From M30B53 sp964600785 (GTDB taxonomy: Bacteria; Planctomycetota; Planctomycetia; Pirellulales; UBA1268): a stretch of DNA of 64,000 bases. The notes under the pieces were generated by a model, which saw only the letters and a list, made by a program, of their open reading frames with translations, searched no databases and was not told where the DNA came from. Made by a program: the position numbers and the translations under genes. The stretch spans positions 1-64,000 of the forward strand of contig CAZRKH010000048.1 of assembly GCA_964600785.1 (NCBI GenBank). Direction: 5' to 3'. Within the stretch, counting starts at the first letter, position 1, and every line of letters starts with the position of its first letter. This document shows, piece by piece, positions 58,858 through 64,000 of the stretch.

Positions 58858-59562
58858 CTACGCCGCCCGCAGGATGTTTCCCCGCCCGGCAGTCGAGTCT
58901 CGGCCCTCGATCCGCGCGGGCAGTTCGCCCAGTCGGATGGTTCGGCAGCGGCCACGCCCCTCGTCCCGCGACACCCGGCGGAGTGCATGCTCGAGTTTTC
59001 GCAGGGCCACCGCGGCTGATTCCCGGGACGTTGAGCCGGTTTCGATGAATCGCAGGCTCGCGGCGGGCATCTCGCCGCTCCACGGCAAGCGAAGCCGCCG
59101 CCGCGGCGGCTCGAGCGAGGTCTCCCAAAGGCCCCACAGCAGGCTCCGGCAGGCCCAGCCCTGCGGGGGTGGTCGGCGACTCCTGCGTGGCTCGGGGTCG
59201 AACTGCCTCACGGCCGCGACACTGATCCCCTCGGCGAGCAGCAGATCACGGTGGTCGAGCAGATGCGGGTCGTCCACGAAGGCCGCCGTCACCCCCGGGA
59301 GGCCGCGAATCGCCAGTCGCATCGCCGCACGGGAGGCTTGGCGGCGACATCCGCCGCGGCCGGCTTCGAGCCGCACCGCGAGGTCGCCCGCCGCGGTCGA
59401 TGAGAGCCAGGCATCGGCATCCGACGCGGAAACGATCCAGGTCACCCGCTGGCCTTCCCGCTCCGCGGCCTGTCGCCATGCCGCGGCCTCGCTCGGCCCG
59501 ATTCCCCGAGGCGGATGGCAGCAGATGACGAGGGTTGCGGGCTGTCGCTCGTTGTGTGCCAT
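58858..59562 (-). CDS. Hypothetical protein, possibly degenerate nucleotide-binding fold
   Basis: A 234-residue protein starting MAHNERQPATLVICCHPPRG and containing ERAWRQAAE-like helices, ITWIVSASDADAWLSSTAA, RAAMRLAIRGLPGVTAAFVD and a C-terminal helical part (VALRKLEHALRRVSRDEGRG). The alternating strand-helix pattern suggests a Rossmann-like fold, but no binding motif is complete. No signal peptide. It ends just beyond the MITE-like element and lies downstream of the cobA-hemD gene, separated by 148 bases. I do not recognise a family. Confidence 0.45.
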   Translation of the reverse strand: MAHNERQPATLVICCHPPRGIGPSEAAAWRQAAEREGQRVTWIVSASDADAWLSSTAAGDLAVRLEAGRGGCRRQASRAAMRLAIRGLPGVTAAFVDDPHLLDHRDLLLAEGISVAAVRQFDPEPRRSRRPPPQGWACRSLLWGLWETSLEPPRRRLRLPWSGEMPAASLRFIETGSTSRESAAVALRKLEHALRRVSRDEGRGRCRTIRLGELPARIEGRDSTAGRGNILRAA

Positions 59563-59710
59563 GCGGACCTCGGCAGACCATCGGAATCGTGACGGGCCGA
59601 AAATGCCGTGGCATCCCCGACCGCAGGGGAATCGGTCAGGAGAGCGGCCGGCTTCAGTCGCTCCCGCGGCCGCCCGCACGGTCCGCAGAGGCGGAGCGAA
59701 GCTTCGCGGG

Positions 59711-61336
59711 TCAGCCCGATTGTGCGGCCCGGCGACCCCCCTGCTCGTGACCGTGGCGAGACTCCCAGTTGGCGATCGCCTCCACGAGACTGGCCATCGT
59801 CGGCTCCGCCGAAACCACCGTCGCGGTGAGCCCCTCGGCCGCGAGACGCTCGGCGGAGGCGGGGCTGTTGCAGGCCACTCGCCAGCCCGGTAGGAGGTCT
59901 CGGAAGAGCCGCACCGCAGCGGCGGTGATCGCCGGGCTCGTGAAGACGATCCAGTCGATGCCGGCCTTGGCGAGCTGCTCGTGTTCTCCTGGCTCGAGGG
60001 CCTCGACATCGCGGGTGGCGTAGGCGGCCACGCGGTCCACCTGGTGACCACGCCCGGCAAGCTGCCGCTGGAGCGTCTCGCGGCCACGGTCGGCCTGCAG
60101 AAGCAGGAACCGTCCTCCCGGCGGGACGGAGGCAAAGGCCTCGAGCAGGCCCTCCGACGACTGGACCTGTGGCAGCAGGTCGCAGGCAAGCCCCCGCTGA
60201 GCCAGCTCCGCGGCGGTCCGTTCGCCGACCGCGGCGAGCCTCGCCGTGCCGAGCAGACGGGCGTCGCCCCACTGACCGAGCTGATCGGTAAACGCGGCCA
60301 CCGCGTTGACGCTCGAGAACACGATCCAGTCGAAGGAGGCAGCCTGCCGCACCGCCTCCTCGAGCAGGTCGGGTTGTGGCGGAGGTTCGATGGTCGTCAC
60401 CGGCCTGTGCAGGCACTCGGCGCCCTCGGCTGCCAGGGCCGCGGCGAAAAGGCCGGCCTGGCCGGCCGGCCGGGTGACAAGCACCCTTCGTCCGGCAAGT
60501 CGTCCTGGTGAGGCGGGCTCGCGGCCGGCTACCGATGCGACGCGGCCCACGATGATCACCGCCGGCGACGGCCAGCCCCGGAGCTGGGAATCATCCCGCA
60601 GGCCCGCCAGCGTGGTCGCTCGCATTTTCTCATCGGGCCAGCCGCAGCGGCTTACGGCCACCACGGGAGTCGCCGGGTCGGCTCCGGCGGCCAGCAGGGA
60701 TTTCGTCCAGGCATCGATCCGCTCCAGCCCCATGTAGACCACGAGCGTTCCGGGGAGCCGGGCGAGGCTGGGGAAATCACAGCCGCCCTCGGCGTCGGCC
60801 CGGTGGCCGGTGGTGAGGGTCAAACTCGAGGCGTCGCTGCGGCTGGTGAGTGGCACACCCGCGGCGGCGGCGGCGGCCACCGCCGCTGTCACGCCGGGCA
60901 CGATCTCGATGGGGATGCCCGCCTCCCGCAGCGGCTGCAGTTCTTCGGCAAGCCTGGCGAACACTGTCGGGTCGCCCCCTTTGAGCCGCACGACCCGCTG
61001 ACCACCGCCGGCGAGTTTTGCGAGCAACCGCCCTGTCGCCTCCCCCGGGTCGATTCCCGCAGCAGGCTGCCGGTCGGCCCCGGCGGCCGGATCAATGCCA
61101 TGGCTCCCTTCGCCGCTGCCACGGACCACCGGAATCCGCTCGGCGAGCGTCGAGGCGGCGTCGAGCACCGCGGGGGGCACCAGGCTGTCGTGCACGATCA
61201 CGTCGGCCTCCTGCAGACACCGCAGGGCCCGCAGCGTGAGCAGTTGGGGATCACCCGGCCCGGCCCCCACGAACCGCACCACGCCCCGGGCTGAGGACAC
61301 ATTACCGCGGGGGCCGTCTGGTGGGGCTGGAGTCAT
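59711..61336 (-). CDS. Fused uroporphyrinogen-III C-methyltransferase / uroporphyrinogen-III synthase
   Basis: A 541-residue fusion for tetrapyrrole synthesis. Residues about 18-275 are a SAM methyltransferase of CobA/SUMT type: RFVGAGPGDPQLLTLRALRC, VVRLKGGDPTVFARLAEEL, PGVTAAVAAAAAAGVPLTSR and GTLVVYMGL. Residues 285-530 are a HemD-type UroIII synthase: RRVLVTRPAGQAGLFAAALA, WIVFSSVNAVAAFTDQL and IDWIVFTSPAITAAAVRLF. The CobA domain carries an insertion rich in Gly/Ala/Pro near residues 72-98, where most SUMTs have a short KRAGRH segment. It feeds both heme and siroheme or cobalamin, and B12 need fits with metH in the window. Confidence 0.92.
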   Translation of the reverse strand: MTPAPPDGPRGNVSSARGVVRFVGAGPGDPQLLTLRALRCLQEADVIVHDSLVPPAVLDAASTLAERIPVVRGSGEGSHGIDPAAGADRQPAAGIDPGEATGRLLAKLAGGGQRVVRLKGGDPTVFARLAEELQPLREAGIPIEIVPGVTAAVAAAAAAGVPLTSRSDASSLTLTTGHRADAEGGCDFPSLARLPGTLVVYMGLERIDAWTKSLLAAGADPATPVVAVSRCGWPDEKMRATTLAGLRDDSQLRGWPSPAVIIVGRVASVAGREPASPGRLAGRRVLVTRPAGQAGLFAAALAAEGAECLHRPVTTIEPPPQPDLLEEAVRQAASFDWIVFSSVNAVAAFTDQLGQWGDARLLGTARLAAVGERTAAELAQRGLACDLLPQVQSSEGLLEAFASVPPGGRFLLLQADRGRETLQRQLAGRGHQVDRVAAYATRDVEALEPGEHEQLAKAGIDWIVFTSPAITAAAVRLFRDLLPGWRVACNSPASAERLAAEGLTATVVSAEPTMASLVEAIANWESRHGHEQGGRRAAQSG

Positions 61337-61468
61337 CGGGGAAATTCGAAACCGTCCTTGAAAAGCAGTCTGAATTGAGGGCGGCGAGCCTGCCGACTAC
61401 AGTACCCAGGTGACGGGCTTTGAAAAGATGGTACCGCGTGCGAAGGATGACCGGTCCGACTGGGCACC

Positions 61469-62839
61469 ATGGCGAACGAACCGACGGAGGAATCCCACGC
61501 CGCGGCCGATCCCCTATCCTCGGCAGAGAGGTCGAGGCTGACCCAGTGCTTCCAGCGGGGCCAGCAGAACGCCGACGCGAACGTCGACTACGCGGTCGAG
61601 ATGTTCGCCACCTGCGTGCGGGGAGACCCCGCCAGCGCCGTCTATCTGCAGCACTTGCTCGGCGCTTTGAAGATGAAGTTCGTCGGCAAGCGGCCGGGCG
61701 GGCTCTCGGCGGTCTGGGCGATCCAGCCCAAGGCCAAAATGCGAAAGGCCGCCTCCGCCGCCCAGTGGCTCGATGTCCTCGCCACGGGTCTCGAGATCCT
61801 CAAGAAGAACCCCTTCGACCACGGCTGCCTGCTGGCGATGGCCGAGGCCTGCGGGAACATGCTCTATCTCGAGTCTCAGCGAACCTACCTCAAAGCGGCG
61901 CTCGACGCGGCCCCCAACGATGTGGAGGTCAACCGCCAGTGCGCCCGCTTCCTCGCCGACCGCGGGGAGTTCGACCAGGCGATCGCCTGCTGGGTGCGGG
62001 TCTCGACCAATCGCTCGGTGGCCGAGGAGGCTCAGAAGGAAATCGCCCGGCTGCAGGTCGAGAAGACGATCGTCGCCGGCAGGGGCAAACGCGGCGGTGA
62101 CGAGAGCGGTGGGAAGGTCACGCCCGCCGACCGGCTGGCCGGCCTTCAGGCCCGGCATGGCGAGGATCCGGCGAACATCGACGTGGCGTTGGAGTTGGCC
62201 GACCTGCTCGAGCGGGAGGCCACGGCGGAACAGGCGGAGAAGGTGCTCACCGACACGCTCGCTGCGAGCGGCAACGATCTGAAGGTTCGTGAGCATCTCG
62301 AGGACCGCCAGATGCGATGGGCCCGGCAGCGGGTGCTCGTGGCCGAGAAGCGGTATGCCGAGCAGAAGAGCGAGCCGCACCAGCACTCGCTCGAACGGCT
62401 CCGCCGGGAACTGCTCAAACTCGAGATCGACGTCTATGCCGCCCGGGCGGCACGCTACCCGGAGAACATCACCTGGAAATACGAACTCGCCCTGCGGCTC
62501 AAGCAGGCCGGCAAGTTCGCCGAAGCGATCCAGCACTTCCAGGAGGTGCTTCAGGATCCCCGGCGGCAGGGCCTTGTGGCATTGGAACTCGGGGAATGCT
62601 TCCAGAAAATCAAGCAATACCCCCTGGCGATGCAGAACTACACGCTCGCGGTCAACAGCCTCTCCGACCGCGAGATTGACCATCGCAAGCGGGCCCTCTA
62701 CCGGGCGGGGGTGCTCGCCACGGGCCTCAACGACCACGACGCGGCCCGCAAACACCTCTCGACCCTCGCCGGGCTCGATTTCGGCTACCGAGACGTGGCC
62801 ACCCGGCTGGACAAGCTCTCGGGGATGGGTGATAACTGA
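61469..62839 (+). CDS. TPR-repeat protein
   Basis: A 456-residue soluble protein with tetratricopeptide and related helical repeats: NADANVDYAVEMFATCVRGD, GCLLAMAEACGNMLYLESQR, QCARFLADRGEFDQAIACWV, LADLLEREATAEQAEKVL, ELALRLKQAGKFAEAIQHFQ, LGECFQKIKQYPLAMQNYTL and KHLSTLAGLDFGYRDVATRL. It has no signal peptide, so a cytoplasmic scaffold or regulatory role is likely. It lies between cobA-hemD (divergent) and rpsT (85 bases downstream on the same strand). The function is not known. Confidence 0.8.
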   Translation: MANEPTEESHAAADPLSSAERSRLTQCFQRGQQNADANVDYAVEMFATCVRGDPASAVYLQHLLGALKMKFVGKRPGGLSAVWAIQPKAKMRKAASAAQWLDVLATGLEILKKNPFDHGCLLAMAEACGNMLYLESQRTYLKAALDAAPNDVEVNRQCARFLADRGEFDQAIACWVRVSTNRSVAEEAQKEIARLQVEKTIVAGRGKRGGDESGGKVTPADRLAGLQARHGEDPANIDVALELADLLEREATAEQAEKVLTDTLAASGNDLKVREHLEDRQMRWARQRVLVAEKRYAEQKSEPHQHSLERLRRELLKLEIDVYAARAARYPENITWKYELALRLKQAGKFAEAIQHFQEVLQDPRRQGLVALELGECFQKIKQYPLAMQNYTLAVNSLSDREIDHRKRALYRAGVLATGLNDHDAARKHLSTLAGLDFGYRDVATRLDKLSGMGDN

Positions 62840-62923
62840 GGCGAGCGGGGATCGGCCAGCCGATCCCGTGCTTGTGCCCCGAGAGCGATAGCGAGGTGCC
62901 GGGAGATTCCGGCAAGCGACACG

Positions 62924-63202
62924 ATGCCCAACACCGCCAGCGCCAAAAAACGGCTTCGCCAGAATGTCCACCGCCGCGAGCGGAACCGGATTGCCAAGTC
63001 GAGGATCAAGACGGAAGCTCGCAAACTGTTCGAAGCGATCGACTCTGGCGATCTTGCGGCCGCCCGCGACGCCTTCCGCGGCGTGGCCAAGCGTGCCGAT
63101 CGGGCCGCGGCCCACGGGGTGATCCACGCCAACCGCGCCGCCCGCATCAAGTCGCGGCTTTCGGCAAGGGTGCGGAAGCTCGCCCTGCCGCAGGATGCCT
63201 GA
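62924..63202 (+). CDS. rpsT: 30S ribosomal protein S20
   Basis: A 92-residue basic helical protein that binds 16S rRNA. It starts MPNTASAKKRLRQNVHRRER, with NRIAKSRIKTEARKLFEAI and the C-terminal HANRAARIKSRLSARVRKLA, the S20 pattern. Length and charge are normal. It is preceded by the TPR gene on the same strand and faces the convergent PyrK-like gene with a 34-base gap. Confidence 0.95.
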   Translation: MPNTASAKKRLRQNVHRRERNRIAKSRIKTEARKLFEAIDSGDLAAARDAFRGVAKRADRAAAHGVIHANRAARIKSRLSARVRKLALPQDA

Positions 63203-63236
63203 GAGGAATTCGCGAGGGCTTCCGAACCCTCGCGGG

Positions 63237-64000
63237 TCAGGTCTCCCAGACGACGTCGGCTGCATCAAAGACGGGTCCCTCGACGCAGGTGCGGCGATAG
63301 TCCCAGCCTCCCTGGCCGTCGCGGATCGGTGCGACGCAGGTGAAGCAGATGCCCACCCCGCAGGCCATCGGTGTCTCGAGCGAGACATCACAGCCAATGT
63401 GATGTCCGGCTGCCCAGCGGCTGACCGCGGCCATCATCGCCTCGGGGCCGCAGCAGGCGATGCGGGTTGTGTCCGCACCGCCGGAGAGCTGAGGGCCGAG
63501 CATGTCGTCGAGCAGGTCGACCACCGTGCCGGTGGTTCCGTGGGAGCCGTCGATCGTGGCGGTGCGGACATCGATCCCCGCACCGCGAAATTCCTCGATT
63601 CCCGCAAAGAGCCCGGCGTGCCGGGCACCCCAGGCCATGCTCACACGCTTCGCCCGTGGGGCCGCCCGCGGAACAAGGCCGTAGGACGCCCCGCCAAGCC
63701 GCTCGCGGCCGAGCATCAAAAGGGCGGTCTGGCCAATGCCACCGGCCACGAGCACCAGGTGGTCGACCGGCGGTGGATCGTAGCCGTTGCCCAGGGGCCC
63801 CCAGGCCAGCAGCTCGCAGCCCGCGGCGACGCCGGCAAGAGCCCGGGTGAAGCGGCCCTGGACGAGGTAGAGAAGGTCGAGTGTCTCCGCTTTTGGTCCG
63901 CCACATGGCCTCCCGTCGGGCCCGTGGGTGTCGAAGACCGCCAGAGGCCGGGCCAGTAACGGGTCGTCGCGGCCCGGCAGGCGAAGCATCACGAACTGCC
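63237..64000 (-). CDS. pyrK: PyrK-like dihydroorotate dehydrogenase electron-transfer subunit, cut by window end
   Basis: The frame continues past the last base (GQF just before VMLRLPGRDDPLLARPLAVFD), so the N-terminal part, including most of the FAD-binding barrel, is outside. Visible: the NAD-binding lobe (LVLVAGGIGQTALLMLGRER), TRIACCGPEAMMAAVSRWA, and the C-terminal 2Fe-2S motif in ETPMACGVGICFTCVAPIRD with the fourth Cys in YRRTCVEGPVFDA. PyrK passes electrons from PyrD to NAD. The order of Cys residues is typical of PyrK, less so of other ferredoxin reductases. The pyrD gene is probably upstream, beyond the window. Confidence 0.88.
   Translation of the reverse strand, partial: QFVMLRLPGRDDPLLARPLAVFDTHGPDGRPCGGPKAETLDLLYLVQGRFTRALAGVAAGCELLAWGPLGNGYDPPPVDHLVLVAGGIGQTALLMLGRERLGGASYGLVPRAAPRAKRVSMAWGARHAGLFAGIEEFRGAGIDVRTATIDGSHGTTGTVVDLLDDMLGPQLSGGADTTRIACCGPEAMMAAVSRWAAGHHIGCDVSLETPMACGVGICFTCVAPIRDGQGGWDYRRTCVEGPVFDAADVVWET

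Overview
The window is about 64 kb of very GC-rich bacterial chromosome, and almost every gene is a housekeeping gene with clear conserved motifs. The gene content points to a planctomycete, probably of the Pirellulales type. This is inferred from family content, not from a database search. Supporting traits are an archaeal/eukaryotic-type prolyl-tRNA synthetase, an ECF sigma factor beside a membrane-anchored VWA protein, DUF1573 and DUF3500 proteins, a tetraheme cytochrome with a metallophosphatase-like front half, FHA and TPR proteins, signal-peptide-bearing TolQ/ExbB proteins, and an McsA/McsB pair. No prophage, CRISPR array, toxin-antitoxin pair or intact transposon was found.

Layout, left to right. 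0-3 kb: tail of an AMP-binding (acyl-CoA synthetase-like) gene, tRNA-Arg(ACG), and the ruvC-ruvA-ruvB Holliday-junction operon. 3-9.5 kb: rpmF and type II fatty-acid synthesis genes (fabD, fabG, acpP, fabF), then a secreted protein and a second ketosynthase that has lost all three catalytic residues. 9.7-16.4 kb: nusA, infB, rbfA, an endonuclease III-fold protein with a histone-like basic tail, and yebC. nusA shows a probable one-base slip in an 11-G run. 16.4-20.9 kb (minus strand): tetraheme cytochrome, DUF1573 protein and proS. 21-24 kb: YhaM-type exoribonuclease and RNase R. 24-26.6 kb: gcvT, gcvH and a LipM-like octanoyltransferase. 26.7-31.7 kb: FHA protein, a small basic protein, a TPR lipoprotein, serC and serA.

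31.8-41.1 kb is the most system-like block. It runs ECF sigma factor, VWA membrane protein, a 1107-residue exported helical protein, a 374-residue exported repeat protein, TolQ/ExbB, ExbD and a second ExbD, all on one strand. It looks like a Tol/Exb-type proton-driven envelope machine with its own periplasmic partners. It is closed by a tandem array of 43-bp hairpin units.

41.3-50.3 kb: a XerC/D-type recombinase and cobalamin-dependent metH (minus), a three-gene cassette (membrane peptide, P-loop-less CpsD-like protein, ExeA-like ATPase), thiO, and a Tat-exported DUF3500 protein. 50.3-56 kb: trpB-trpA behind a leader with 17-bp repeats, a conserved hypothetical, a decayed IS4-like element, and trpE coupled to a degenerate ABC ATPase. 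56-64 kb: mcsA-mcsB, coaD, a two-helix membrane peptide, a second decayed IS end pair, an unknown gene, a cobA-hemD fusion, a TPR protein, rpsT, and a PyrK-like electron-transfer subunit cut by the window end.
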